DNA from: Pseudomonas sp. J452
Lineage (GTDB): Bacteria; Pseudomonadota; Gammaproteobacteria; Pseudomonadales; Pseudomonadaceae
Length of the DNA stretch: 64,000 bases
Reading direction: 5' to 3'
Assembly: GCF_024666525.1 (NCBI RefSeq)
Contig: NZ_CP088294.1
Coordinates: 4,216,001 to 4,280,000 of the forward strand
The notes under the pieces: model-generated
The model's input: only the letters and a program-made list of their open reading frames with translations
What the model was told of the DNA's origin: nothing
The model's database searches: none
Translations under genes and position numbers: made by a program
Shown: one piece after another, positions 8,983 through 17,984 of the stretch
How the letters are laid out: every line of letters begins with the position of its first letter
Position numbering within the stretch: position 1 is the first letter of the stretch

Positions 8983-11184
8983 TTGCGTCCTTTTGGCCAC
9001 TGGCTGCCCTACCCTGCCGCGTCGCTCACTGCCCTCGGCCTGCTGTTCATCCTGCTGCCCATTGCCAGTCGCTACTGGCTGGGCTGGTCGGATCTGGCCG
9101 GCTATATCTCGGACGTGGGCATTGGCAGCCTGCTCCTGCTGCTCAGTTATCGCCGCCCGCTGCTGGCCCTGCCGCTGATGCTGAGCTGGGGCCTGATGCT
9201 GCTCGGCAGCGCCGAACTGGTAAGCGCCGTTGGCCGCATGCCGGAGCCTGGCGATCTCAAATACCTTTCCGATCCGCAATTCGTCAGCCGCTCGACCCAG
9301 GGCAGCGGCATCAGCTATCCGCTGCTGGCCATCGCCCTGATCGCGGCTGCACTGGCCTGCCTGCTCACCGGGCGTAAACGCTGGCCAGCCCTGCCACGCT
9401 ACAGCGCCGTGCTGCCAGCGGTACTGCTGCTGGGCCATGCGGCCGACCAATACCTCAATCCGAGCGAAGTGGACCAGTGGAAGCAGTTCAACCTGCCGCA
9501 CAAGCTGCTGGCGGAAAGCATCAACAAAGCCCAGCTGGGTATCGAGGACTGGCTCGCCGGCGATAAGGCCAACAGCCCGCCGGATATCGCCGGCCTGGCC
9601 CGCCTCGACCTCAGCGGTACACCGCTGCTGGACGGCGCCGGCAAGGCCCGCAACGTGCTGATCATCACCCTGGAAGGCATCCCCGGCGCCTATATCGCGG
9701 CCAACCGCGCGGCGATCAACAGCAGCTATACGGAAGACCTGATGCCGCGCCTGAGCCAGTGGGCCGAGCGCAGCATGAACACACCGGACTACGTGCTGCA
9801 CAGCCACCAGACCATTCGTGGCCTGTACGCCATGCTCTGCGGCGACTACAGCAAGCTCGACTCGGGCACGCCCAAAGGCGTCGAGCTACTGAACAACCCG
9901 GCGCGCAGCGAACAGTGCCTGCCGGCGCAGATGCGCTCCCAGGGCTTCAGCACTCACTTCCTGCAGGGCGCCGGGCTGCGCTTCATGGCCAAGGACCAGA
10001 TCATGCCGCAGATGGGCTTCCAGCAGACCCATGGCCGCGAATGGTTCCGCAACAAGCCCTACCTGGAATTCCCCTGGGGCATGGATGACAAGGCTTATTT
10101 CGAAGGGGCGCTGAAGTACGTCGGCCAGCTGCGTCAGAAGAAGCAGCCCTGGATGCTTACCCTGCTCACCGTTGGCACCCACCAGCCCTACTCCGCCCCG
10201 CAGGAGTACCTGAGCCGTTACCCGACCGCCAAGCAGGCCGCCATCGGCTACCTGGACGACGCCGTCGCCGACTTCCTCGAAGGTCTGGAAAAACAGGGCG
10301 TACTCAAGAACACCCTGGTCATCGTCACCTCCGACGAATCCCACGGCCTGGAGAAGGTGCGCCTGGCCTCGGCCTGGGGCTTCAATCTGGTGCTGGCACC
10401 CGACCAGGCCGCCCTGCCCAAAACCAAACCGGGCGTCTATGGCCATGTCGACCTGACCGCCTCGGTACTCGACTACTTCGCCCTGCCGGTGCCGGACAAC
10501 ATCGCCGGGCGCTCACTGTTTCGCAGCTACAGCACGCCGCGCGAGATCATGTCCTACACCAACGGCATGCTGCGCCAGCATGACGGCAAGGTGTTCACCG
10601 AGTGCAACTTCCAGCAGGTCTGTCGGCGCTATGCCAGCAGCGGCTTCATTGCCGACAGCGCCGAGTACCTGGGCCGGGTCAGCGGCAAGCAGGCGCGCCT
10701 GGTCAGCCAGCGCGCCGCCCTGCTCGACCAGTCGATCAGCGGTGGGCAGATCGGCCAGCGCTATCAGTTCGCCAACCGCGAGCGCATCGACCTCAAGGCG
10801 GAGTCACGCGACGACTGGGCCGACAACCTGATCGGCGCGCAATACCTGGAAATGCCCGAAGGCACGCGCACCCGCGTGACCCTGAAGATCGAGGCCGTGC
10901 GCCTCGACCGCAACGGCGCCAACCTGCGCCTGAAAACCAAGGAATTCGACCGCGATGTGCAACTGGCCATTCCCGAGCTGCCGGCCCTGCAGCGCGGCAA
11001 GTCGGTCGTGTTGAGCTTCGACTTCGACAACCCAAAAACGCGCAAGGCGTTCTCCTTCCACCTGCTCGGCGAAGGCCGCGGCGCCATCCGTATCAGCGAC
11101 TTCAGCGTGGTCACCGAACCATTGCCGCCGGAGCTGATCGCCGTGCAGGCCCCGGAAGATAGCGTGGAAAACCTGGCGCACTAA
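8983..11184 (+). CDS. LTA-synthase-like membrane sulfatase/phosphoglycerol transferase
   Basis: A 733-residue protein with about five N-terminal transmembrane helices (to about residue 155) and a large periplasmic sulfatase-fold domain. Metal and nucleophile sites seen: LIITLEG near 227, the HSHQTIRG segment (probable nucleophilic Thr) near 270, and TSDESHG near 447. This is the alkaline-phosphatase superfamily that includes LtaS and OpgB, which transfer phosphoglycerol or phosphoethanolamine onto envelope glycans. The start is TTG at 8983, supported by GGAG at 8974-8977. The 250-base upstream gap shows no other gene. Substrate in this organism unknown. Confidence 0.85.
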   Translation: MRPFGHWLPYPAASLTALGLLFILLPIASRYWLGWSDLAGYISDVGIGSLLLLLSYRRPLLALPLMLSWGLMLLGSAELVSAVGRMPEPGDLKYLSDPQFVSRSTQGSGISYPLLAIALIAAALACLLTGRKRWPALPRYSAVLPAVLLLGHAADQYLNPSEVDQWKQFNLPHKLLAESINKAQLGIEDWLAGDKANSPPDIAGLARLDLSGTPLLDGAGKARNVLIITLEGIPGAYIAANRAAINSSYTEDLMPRLSQWAERSMNTPDYVLHSHQTIRGLYAMLCGDYSKLDSGTPKGVELLNNPARSEQCLPAQMRSQGFSTHFLQGAGLRFMAKDQIMPQMGFQQTHGREWFRNKPYLEFPWGMDDKAYFEGALKYVGQLRQKKQPWMLTLLTVGTHQPYSAPQEYLSRYPTAKQAAIGYLDDAVADFLEGLEKQGVLKNTLVIVTSDESHGLEKVRLASAWGFNLVLAPDQAALPKTKPGVYGHVDLTASVLDYFALPVPDNIAGRSLFRSYSTPREIMSYTNGMLRQHDGKVFTECNFQQVCRRYASSGFIADSAEYLGRVSGKQARLVSQRAALLDQSISGGQIGQRYQFANRERIDLKAESRDDWADNLIGAQYLEMPEGTRTRVTLKIEAVRLDRNGANLRLKTKEFDRDVQLAIPELPALQRGKSVVLSFDFDNPKTRKAFSFHLLGEGRGAIRISDFSVVTEPLPPELIAVQAPEDSVENLAH

Positions 11185-11313
11185 GCGCCATGGCACCATC
11201 ACTAGCCCTCAAGGCGGGGGGCTTCACGCTGGTTTGAATCTTCTGCCCACCCCTAACGCAGCATCTGCATCCGGCGCCTATGCTCTAGGCAAAACAGCCT
11301 GTCGGAGACTGCC

Positions 11314-12330
11314 ATGCTGCGTATTGCCCTGAATGGATATGGGCGTATTGGTCGCGCCCTGGTTCGTGCACTGTTCGAGCGCGGACTGGAAAACCAGCTG
11401 CACGTCGAAGCGATCAACGAACTCGGCGACTTCAAGACCCTTGCCCACCTGACCCGCTTCGATTCCACCTTCGGCCGCTTCAACGGCCATGTCGGCCTGC
11501 ACGACGACATCTTGCAGGTGCACGGCCAGTCGATCCGCCTGCTCGGCGAAAAGGACATCACCCATCTGCCCTGGAAGCAGCTGGCCGTGGATGTGGTGGT
11601 GGACTGCACCGGGCGCCTGAAAAAGCGCGTGCTGGCCGAACAGCATCTGGCCGCCGGCGCCCCGCGGGTACTGCTCTCGCACCCGCTGGATACGGCCGAC
11701 CTGACCGTAGTCTACGGCGTCAACCACCACCTGCTGGGCAACCAGCAGATCGTCTCCAACGCCTCCTGCACCACCAACTGCCTGGCGCCACTGGCCCAGG
11801 TGCTGCACACCGCGGTGGGCATCCGCCAGGGCCTGATGACCACGGTGCATGCCTACACCAATGACCAGAACCTGCTGGACAAGACCCACAACGATCTCTA
11901 CCGCGCCCGCGCCGCGGCCCTGTCGATGATTCCCACCAGCACCGGCGCGGCCAAGGCGATCGGCCTGGTCATCCCGGAACTGGCCGGGCGCCTGGACGGC
12001 CTGGCGATTCGCGTGCCGACCGCCAACGTGTCGCTGCTCGACCTAACCTTCAACAGCCAGCACCCGACCAGCCGCGAGGCGATCAACGACACCCTGAGCA
12101 AAGCCGCCCGGCAATTCCCGCTCGGGGTGATGGAATGCAACGACCTGCCGCTGGTGTCCTGCGACTTCAATGGCTACCCGGTGTCCTGCGTGGTCGACCT
12201 CAATCACACCCGCGTGCAGGGCCATGACCTGGTCAAGGTGCTGGCCTGGTACGACAACGAATGGGCGTTCGCCAACCGTCTGCTGGATGTGCTGCTGGCC
12301 TGGCTCAAGCCGCAGGGGCCAAGCGTGTAG
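11314..12330 (+). CDS. GAPDH-family dehydrogenase (glyceraldehyde-3-phosphate or erythrose-4-phosphate type)
   Basis: A 338-residue type I GAPDH fold. NAD site NGYGRIGR at residues 7-14; catalytic Cys152 in SNASCTTNCLAP; catalytic His179 in TVHAYTNDQ. The N-terminal NGYGRIGR and INELGD...RFDSTFGRF segments look like erythrose-4-phosphate dehydrogenase (Epd), while HAYTNDQ and the SMIPTSTGAAKA stretch look like true GAPDH, so substrate choice is unclear. It stands alone rather than next to tkt/pgk/fba as epd usually does. Oxidises an aldehyde phosphate with NAD(P) in central carbon or pyridoxal phosphate metabolism. Confidence 0.85.
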   Translation: MLRIALNGYGRIGRALVRALFERGLENQLHVEAINELGDFKTLAHLTRFDSTFGRFNGHVGLHDDILQVHGQSIRLLGEKDITHLPWKQLAVDVVVDCTGRLKKRVLAEQHLAAGAPRVLLSHPLDTADLTVVYGVNHHLLGNQQIVSNASCTTNCLAPLAQVLHTAVGIRQGLMTTVHAYTNDQNLLDKTHNDLYRARAAALSMIPTSTGAAKAIGLVIPELAGRLDGLAIRVPTANVSLLDLTFNSQHPTSREAINDTLSKAARQFPLGVMECNDLPLVSCDFNGYPVSCVVDLNHTRVQGHDLVKVLAWYDNEWAFANRLLDVLLAWLKPQGPSV

Positions 12331-12342
12331 CACCCTGCGCCT

Positions 12343-12849
12343 TTACTCAACCTGCAGATAGCACAGCGTGGTGCGCCGCGAGCCATTGGCGCGGCGTTCG
12401 GGATCGGCGAAGGTGCGCACCTCGACGAAACCGGCCTTGCGCATCATCCCCGCCGAGCCGGGATTCTCCTCGTGGCGTTCGATGTAGATGTCATGCACGC
12501 CCTGCGTCACCAGCTGGCTCACCGCCTCCCCCAGCAGGCGCGAACCCAGGCCCTGGCCAGCCAGGTCACGATGCACCACCGCCTCGCCGATGTAGCCCTG
12601 GGGCAGATCACGCCGCTGTGCCGGCTGGTAATCGCGGCAGTTGCTGCTGTGCAGGAAAGTGACGAAACCGACCAGCTCACCCGCTTGCTCAGCCACCACG
12701 GCCTGCACACTGCCCTCGACTATGCCGTGCAGATGTCCCAGCACCGCCTCCTGTGGCAGGTAGTTCCAGGGGTTGGCGCCATGCTCGAAGATAAAGGCGG
12801 CTAGCGCTGGCACATCCGCAGGCCGTGCCAGCCTACTGGCAGGATTCAC
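12343..12849 (-). CDS. GNAT-family N-acetyltransferase
   Basis: A 168-residue GNAT enzyme. The acetyl-CoA loop is seen as AVVHRDLAGQGLGSRLL (Q/RxxGxG/A motif) at about residues 90-106, followed by a NPGSAGMMRKAGF helix typical of the C-terminal half. Its start overlaps the stop of the PLP enzyme gene by four bases, so it is the last gene of an EamA - PLP enzyme - GNAT operon, suggesting a link to amino-acid handling. Substrate unknown. Confidence 0.85.
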   Translation of the reverse strand: MNPASRLARPADVPALAAFIFEHGANPWNYLPQEAVLGHLHGIVEGSVQAVVAEQAGELVGFVTFLHSSNCRDYQPAQRRDLPQGYIGEAVVHRDLAGQGLGSRLLGEAVSQLVTQGVHDIYIERHEENPGSAGMMRKAGFVEVRTFADPERRANGSRRTTLCYLQVE

Positions 12850-13940
12850 AGGCCAGCCCGGCGCAGATGGTCCGGCAAGGCGACACCCTGCTCGGCGCAG
12901 GCGGCGACGCAGTCGATCAGCGGCGCCAGTTCGAAGCCCTCGGCCTGCAGCCAGCTGGCAGCGTAGTAGCTGGTGGCGTAGCGCTCACCGCCATCACAGA
13001 GAATCGCCACCAGCGAGCCCTGTTCGCCGGCTGCACGCATCTGCTGCGCGGCCAGCAGCGCGCCGATCAGGTTGGTGCCACTGGAAGCGCCAACCCTGCG
13101 CCCCAGGCGCTGCGCCAGGTAACGCATGGCCGCCAGCGACAGGGCGTCAGGCACCTTGCACATGGCATCGATCACCTGTGGCAGGAATGACGGCTCGACC
13201 CGCGGCCGGCCGATGCCCTCGATGCGCGAGCCGCAGTCCAGGGTCAGGCTGCGGTCACCGCTGACGTAGCTGTCGAAGAACACCGAACGTTCGGCATCGG
13301 CGCACAGCACCCGGGTGGCGAGCTGGCGGTAGCGCACGTAGCGCCCGAGGGTCGCCAAGGTGCCGCCCGTGCCGGGGCTGGAGACCAGCCAGTTGGGCTC
13401 GGGGAAACGCTCGTGACGCATCTGCTGGAAGATCGACTCGGCGATATTGTTGTTGGCGCGCCAATCGGTGGCGCGCTCGGCGTAAGTGAACTGATCCATG
13501 AAGTGACCGCCGTGCTCGGCAGCCAGACGCACGGACTCGGCGTGGATCTGCGTCGGGTCGGCGACCAGATGGGTCTGGCCACCGTAGAAGGCGATCTGCG
13601 CCAGCTTCTCGCGGGCCGTGCTAGCCGGCACCACGGCGATAAAAGGCAGGCCGAGCAGACGGGCGAAGTAGGCCTCGGAGATCGCCGTGGAGCCGCTGGA
13701 CGCCTCGATCACCGGCGCGCCCGGCTTGAGCCAGCCGTTGCACAGGGCATAGAGAAACAGCGAACGGGCCAGGCGATGCTTGAGGCTGCCGGTGGGGTGG
13801 CTGGATTCATCCTTGAAGTACAGTTCGATACCGGGAAAACCCGGCAGATCGAGGGGGATCAGGTGGGTGTCGGCGCTGCGCTGGAAGTCCGCCTCGATGA
13901 TGCGTACGGCTTCACGGGTCCACTGACGGCTATCGCTCAT
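12846..13940 (-). CDS. PLP-dependent cysteine-synthase-family enzyme
   Basis: A 364-residue fold-type II PLP enzyme. The Schiff-base lysine is Lys54 in the PTGSLKHR motif; the substrate loop is EASSGSTAIS, and the phosphate-binding loop is SPGTGGTL. These features place it with cysteine synthase/cystathionine beta-synthase-like proteins, but the sequence is closer to the group annotated as L-cysteine desulfhydrase or 'cysteine synthase family' than to CysK/CysM. It lies between an EamA exporter (9-base gap) and a GNAT enzyme (ATGA overlap); together these could handle or export a sulfur-containing amino acid. That role is inference. Confidence 0.8.
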   Translation of the reverse strand: MSDSRQWTREAVRIIEADFQRSADTHLIPLDLPGFPGIELYFKDESSHPTGSLKHRLARSLFLYALCNGWLKPGAPVIEASSGSTAISEAYFARLLGLPFIAVVPASTAREKLAQIAFYGGQTHLVADPTQIHAESVRLAAEHGGHFMDQFTYAERATDWRANNNIAESIFQQMRHERFPEPNWLVSSPGTGGTLATLGRYVRYRQLATRVLCADAERSVFFDSYVSGDRSLTLDCGSRIEGIGRPRVEPSFLPQVIDAMCKVPDALSLAAMRYLAQRLGRRVGASSGTNLIGALLAAQQMRAAGEQGSLVAILCDGGERYATSYYAASWLQAEGFELAPLIDCVAACAEQGVALPDHLRRAGL

Positions 13941-13949
13941 GACTGTTCC

Positions 13950-14855
13950 TCAATCGAGAATCCCGGCTGGCGGCGGCACACTGCTGCGCCACTGGCTCAG
14001 CGCCACGCCGACGAACACCAGCGCCGCGGCCAGGTATTGCAGCGGACTCAGACTCTCACCCAGCAACAGCGCGGCGAAGATCAGGGTGAACACCGGGATC
14101 AGGTTGGTAAACCCGGATGCCTGGCTGGCCGGCAGGCTGCTCACTCCATAGTTATAGAGGCCATAGGCGCCCACCGTAACCACCAGGCCGAGGTACACCA
14201 CCGAGCCGACGCCGAGGACGCTGAACTGACTGGGCAATGGCTCGGTCGCCAGCGCCAGCGGCAGGAAGAACAGCGAGCCGATAAAGGCCTGCATGGCGGT
14301 GAGGATGAACGGCGAGTAGCGCTGCGAGAGAAATTTCAGCAGCAGCGTGTAGCCCATGGCGCAGAGCATGGCGAGGAATTCGTAGAAGTTGCCCAGCAGC
14401 GGCGCCGGCGCACTGCTGCTGGCCTCGCCGGCCAGGCTCAGCCACACCGCGCCGACCACTGCCAGGAGAAAGCCGGCCAGGGTGGTGCGGGTGATACGTT
14501 CGCGCAGGAACACATAGGCGCCCATGGCCACCAGCAGCGGCAACAGCGCGGTGATCATCCCGGCCTGGGCAGCGCTGGTGTTCTGCAACGCCAGGGCTTC
14601 GAAGATGAAGTACAGGCAGGGCTCACAGGCCGTCAGGGCGAGCAGGTACTTCCAGTCGCCGGCGCGATAATCGAGCCGTCCACGCCAGCGCCAGGCCAGC
14701 AGGAACACCAGGCTGCCGAGGGCCATGCGGCCGAAGATCACCCACATCGGTGGCAGTTCGCTGAAGGCGAACTTGAGGGCGATGAACGAACTGCCCCACA
14801 GGGCCATCGCCACCACCAGACACGCCATTGCCACCCACCGTCCCTGCCGGCTCAT
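13950..14855 (-). CDS. EamA/DMT-family transporter
   Basis: A 301-residue inner-membrane protein with ten predicted helices in two EamA repeats (WGSSFIALK near the start of the first, GFTNLIPVFTLIFA near the end of the second). DMT transporters mostly export amino acids or other metabolites. I chose the ATG at 14855, which has GGAGGT five bases upstream; the frame stays open 17 codons further. First gene of the operon with the PLP enzyme and GNAT. The palindromic element at 14933-15078 lies just upstream, so the promoter must be in or close to it. Confidence 0.85.
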   Translation of the reverse strand: MSRQGRWVAMACLVVAMALWGSSFIALKFAFSELPPMWVIFGRMALGSLVFLLAWRWRGRLDYRAGDWKYLLALTACEPCLYFIFEALALQNTSAAQAGMITALLPLLVAMGAYVFLRERITRTTLAGFLLAVVGAVWLSLAGEASSSAPAPLLGNFYEFLAMLCAMGYTLLLKFLSQRYSPFILTAMQAFIGSLFFLPLALATEPLPSQFSVLGVGSVVYLGLVVTVGAYGLYNYGVSSLPASQASGFTNLIPVFTLIFAALLLGESLSPLQYLAAALVFVGVALSQWRSSVPPPAGILD

Positions 14856-14932
14856 CGTCCACCTCCGCCAAAGAGGCAAGTGTAGAGCGCCCGTGCAACT
14901 CGCCAACAGGCACAGCGGGGCAGCAAAACTGT

Positions 14933-15078
14933 TTAGAACCTGTTCAATGTCTGCTGCGCCTCGGCCATGCTACGTTGAAATCGGGCTCAGAATGCTCATT
15001 TACAACACGTAAACTGCGCTTCTTCGCCCGATTTCTCCTTGCCTGACTCTAGCTCGCGAGACTTTGAACAGGTTCTTA
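14933..15078. mobile_element. MITE-like palindromic element, copy 1
   Basis: A 140-bp core (14936-15075) starts GAACC and ends GGTTC and is flanked by the direct repeat TTA on both sides (14933-14935, 15076-15078). The right TTA is the reverse complement of the shaG stop codon TAA. The terminal inverted repeat reads GAACCTGTTCAA. Inner arms pair through AAATCGGGC/GCCCGATTT around an apex TTTAC...GTAAA. No coding potential. Internal orientation matches copy 4 and is opposite to copies 2 and 3. Confidence 0.85.
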
Positions 15079-15408
15079 CTGCTGCCAGGGTTTGCCGCGG
15101 GTCTTCTGTGCCAGCGGCAACTGGTGCAACACCGCGGCCTTGGCCAACATGTAGGCGCTGACCGGCGCGCTGATGAACAGGAACAGGCTGATCAGCAGCT
15201 CGTGGGAGCTCAGGGTCTGCTCACCGACGCTGAAGAAGATCAGCGAGGCCAGCACCAGGCCGCCCACCCCCAGGGTGGTGGCCTTGGTCGGGCCGTGCAG
15301 GCGCATGAAGAAGTCCGGCAGACGGTACAGGCCGATGGCGCCGATCAGCACGAAGGCGCTGCCGAGCAGCAACAACAGCGAGACGAGGATTTCCAGCCAC
15401 AGGCTCAT
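15076..15408 (-). CDS. shaG: Na+/H+ antiporter subunit G (Sha/Mrp/Mnh)
   Basis: A 110-residue subunit G with three membrane helices and the conserved segment LYRLPDFFMRLHGPTKATTLG. It is part of the multi-subunit Sha (Mrp, Mnh) cation/proton antiporter in the inner membrane. The ATG at 15408 overlaps the shaF stop (ATGA). Last gene of the operon; its TAA stop is also the flanking triplet of palindromic element copy 1, so transcription continues straight into that hairpin. Confidence 0.93.
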   Translation of the reverse strand: MSLWLEILVSLLLLLGSAFVLIGAIGLYRLPDFFMRLHGPTKATTLGVGGLVLASLIFFSVGEQTLSSHELLISLFLFISAPVSAYMLAKAAVLHQLPLAQKTRGKPWQQ

Positions 15409-15674
15409 TCGATGATATCTCCGCGCAACATGTACTTGGCCAACGCCACGGTGCTGACAAAACCGAGCACGGCGATCAACAGCGCCACCTCGAAGAACAG
15501 CTCGCTGCCCTGCCAGATGCCGTAGAGGATGATCAGGGCGATGGCGTTGATGTACAGGGTGTCCAGCGCCAGTACCCGGTCCGGCAGGCTCGGGCCTTTG
15601 ACCAGACGCGCCGCCGCCAGCAGCAGGGCCAGGCCGAGCATGGCCAGGCACAGCGGGATCACGTAGGCGAGCAT
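15405..15674 (-). CDS. shaF: Na+/H+ antiporter subunit F
   Basis: An 89-residue subunit F: three helices, with the family segment GPSLPDRVLALDTL and a GFVSTVALAKY end. It overlaps shaE by 16 bases and shaG by four. Subunit F is needed for a working Mrp complex in other bacteria. Confidence 0.92.
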   Translation of the reverse strand: MLAYVIPLCLAMLGLALLLAAARLVKGPSLPDRVLALDTLYINAIALIILYGIWQGSELFFEVALLIAVLGFVSTVALAKYMLRGDIIE

Positions 15675-16156
15675 GGGAATATCTCCTTGAGCGGCGCCTC
15701 GTAGCGCTGCTTGATCTCGTCGATCATGGCTTGCGGGTCCGGCACATCGAGGCCGTGGACCAGCAGGGTGCGCTTATTCAGGCTGAGGTCGGCGGCCAGC
15801 GAGCCGGGGGTCAGCGACACCACGCTGACCAGCACGCTGATGGCCAGTTCGTTATCCAACTCGATCGGCACCTCGACAAAGCCGGGACGCAGGGTCTTCA
15901 TCCGGCCCAGGGTCAGGCGCGCGACATGGAAGTTGGCGACCAGGATGTCGCCCACCACCATCAGCAGGAAACGCAAAAATTTCAAAGGCTTCCAGCCCTT
16001 GGGATGCTCGATCAGCAGGCGCTTGAACAGCAGTGGAATGACGATCGCCAGTACGCTGCCGAGCAACCACTGGCCAAAGGCGAAGGTGTCCACCAGCAGC
16101 ATCCAGGTCAGCAACAGCAGCAGGCTATGCGCCGGGTGCGGCAACCAGCGGCTCAT
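15659..16156 (-). CDS. shaE: Na+/H+ antiporter subunit E
   Basis: A 165-residue subunit E: hydrophobic N-terminal half, then a cytoplasmic part with SVVSLTPGSLAADLS and LLVHGLDVPD, both typical of MnhE/MrpE. The start overlaps the shaD stop by four bases. Inner-membrane part of the antiporter. Confidence 0.93.
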   Translation of the reverse strand: MSRWLPHPAHSLLLLLTWMLLVDTFAFGQWLLGSVLAIVIPLLFKRLLIEHPKGWKPLKFLRFLLMVVGDILVANFHVARLTLGRMKTLRPGFVEVPIELDNELAISVLVSVVSLTPGSLAADLSLNKRTLLVHGLDVPDPQAMIDEIKQRYEAPLKEIFPCSPT

Positions 16157-17652
16157 GGCGCGCCCTCCGCGAGAATGGCCCGGTACTGGGCGATGTCATG
16201 CAGCTGGGCGGCGGCAGCCTTGGTGTAGTCGATCAGCGGCGCGGCCAGCGCGACCAGAAGCAGGCTGCAGGCCAGCAGCAACAGGGTCACGAGCAGGCGC
16301 CCGCGATCCAGCTCGGCGCTGTCCAGGGTACTGCGTCCGACCCGCCAGAACAGCGTGCTGCCGGCACGGCTGAGCGCCACCAGAATGCACAAGCCCGCCC
16401 CCAGCAACACGCTCCACAAGACCAGCGCCGGGCCACCGGGCGGCACCGCCTGGAGCAACAGCAGCTTGGCGAAGAAACCGGACAAGGGCGGCAGACCGAC
16501 CACTGCAATCGCGCCGAAGAAGAACAGCGCGCCGAGCAGCATCGGATGTTCCAGCGCGGGGCCCTGCACCAGCTCGCCGGCCTGGTCGCCGCGCTGGCGA
16601 GCCAGCAGGTCGGCCAGCAGGAACAGGCCGCCAGCGACCCAGGTGCTGTGCAGCAGGTAATACAGCGCTGCCGCCTGCGCTTCGGCCGTACCGAGGGCGA
16701 TCACCGCCAGCAGCGTGCCGGCGGATACCACCACCAGGTAGGCCAGCAGACTTTGCAGGGTACGCGCCGCCAGTGCGCCGCACGCACCCAGCAGCACGGT
16801 CGCCAGCGCCAGCGGCCACAGCCAGGCCTGAGCCAGATTGGCCAGCAGGCCGGCGCCTTCACCGAAAATCTGCGTGTACACGCGCAGGATGGCGTAGATG
16901 CCGACCTTGGTCATGATCGCGAACAGCGCCGCCACTGGCGCCCCGGCCACCGCATAGGCGCGTGGCAACCAGAAGTACAGCGGCAGCAGCGCCGCCTTGA
17001 GGGCGAACACCAGCAGCAGGAGCAGCCCTGCCGCCGCCAGCAGCGGCGCCGTATCGGCCGTCGCGGCAGCCACCTGCACGGACAGGTCAGCCATGTTCAG
17101 GGTGCCGGTCAGGCCATACAGCGTACCAACCGCGATCAGGAACAGCGCCGAACCACACAGGTTGAGCACCACGTAATGCAGCCCTGCCCTCACCCGCTGC
17201 GCGCCGCCGCCATGCAGGAGCAAGGCGTAGGAGGCGATCAGCAGGATTTCGAAAAACACGAACAGGTTGAACAGGTCGCCCGTCAGGAACGCGCCGTTGA
17301 CCCCGAGCAGTTGGAACTGGAACAGCGCATGAAAGCGCGGCCCGGCGCGGTCATCGCCGCGCACCGCATAAAGCACCGCGGCGCTGGCCAGCACCGCCGT
17401 GGCCAACAGCATCAGCGCGGCCAGACGATCGAGCACCAGCACGATGCCGAACGGCGCACGCCAGTCGCCCAACGCATAGACCTGCAAGGGGCCGCTATCG
17501 GCCTGAACCAGCAGGGCCAAGCTCAACGGCAACAGAGCCAGGGTGGCGAGCACCGACAGGCCGCGCTTGAGCCGCTCGTGGGACGGCAGCACCAGCAGCA
17601 CACCGCCACAAAACAGCGGCAGCAGGATGGGCAGGATCAGCCAATGACTCAC
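16153..17652 (-). CDS. shaD: Na+/H+ antiporter subunit D
   Basis: A 499-residue membrane protein homologous to respiratory complex I subunit NuoN/NuoM, with about 14 helices and the conserved proton-path motif KAALLPLYFWLPRAYAVAGAP. It is one of the two ion-channel subunits of the Sha complex. It overlaps shaC and shaE by four bases each. Confidence 0.94.
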   Translation of the reverse strand: MSHWLILPILLPLFCGGVLLVLPSHERLKRGLSVLATLALLPLSLALLVQADSGPLQVYALGDWRAPFGIVLVLDRLAALMLLATAVLASAAVLYAVRGDDRAGPRFHALFQFQLLGVNGAFLTGDLFNLFVFFEILLIASYALLLHGGGAQRVRAGLHYVVLNLCGSALFLIAVGTLYGLTGTLNMADLSVQVAAATADTAPLLAAAGLLLLLVFALKAALLPLYFWLPRAYAVAGAPVAALFAIMTKVGIYAILRVYTQIFGEGAGLLANLAQAWLWPLALATVLLGACGALAARTLQSLLAYLVVVSAGTLLAVIALGTAEAQAAALYYLLHSTWVAGGLFLLADLLARQRGDQAGELVQGPALEHPMLLGALFFFGAIAVVGLPPLSGFFAKLLLLQAVPPGGPALVLWSVLLGAGLCILVALSRAGSTLFWRVGRSTLDSAELDRGRLLVTLLLLACSLLLVALAAPLIDYTKAAAAQLHDIAQYRAILAEGAP

Positions 17653-17984
17653 GGCGCCGTCTCCTCATCCTGCTGCCCGTCGACATGGTCATTACCCAGG
17701 TCGGCAACGCCACGCAGGGCCAGCACCACCAGGAACGCGGTCATGGCGAAGCCGATGACGATGGCGGTGAGCACCAGCGCCTGCGGTACCGGATCGGCCG
17801 GAACCCCGCCCTGCCCCAGCACCGCCGGCGAGCCGCTCAGACGGCCCATGGCGAACAGGAACAGGTTGACCGCGTAGGACAACAGCGTCAGCCCCAGCAC
17901 CACGGCAAAGGTGCGCGCGCGCAGCAACAGGTACACGCCGCTGGCGGTGAGCAGGCCCAGGGTCACGGCAAACAGCGCCTCCAT
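17649..17984 (-). CDS. shaC: Na+/H+ antiporter subunit C
   Basis: A 111-residue NuoK-like subunit with three helices; DPVPQALVLTAIVIGFA is the family hallmark. Its ATG overlaps the shaA stop by one base (TGATG). Member of the sha operon. Confidence 0.93.
   Translation of the reverse strand: MEALFAVTLGLLTASGVYLLLRARTFAVVLGLTLLSYAVNLFLFAMGRLSGSPAVLGQGGVPADPVPQALVLTAIVIGFAMTAFLVVLALRGVADLGNDHVDGQQDEETAP

Noticed and set aside
13413..14885. 490-codon plus-strand open frame crossing the PLP enzyme and EamA genes
   Set aside because: Crosses two real minus-strand genes and has a low-complexity Gln/His/Arg composition.
14933..15078. Interpretation of the palindromic elements as integron attC sites
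   Set aside because: They lack the GTTRRRY core, an integrase gene and single-gene cassettes in one direction; 3-bp flanking repeats fit transposition better.
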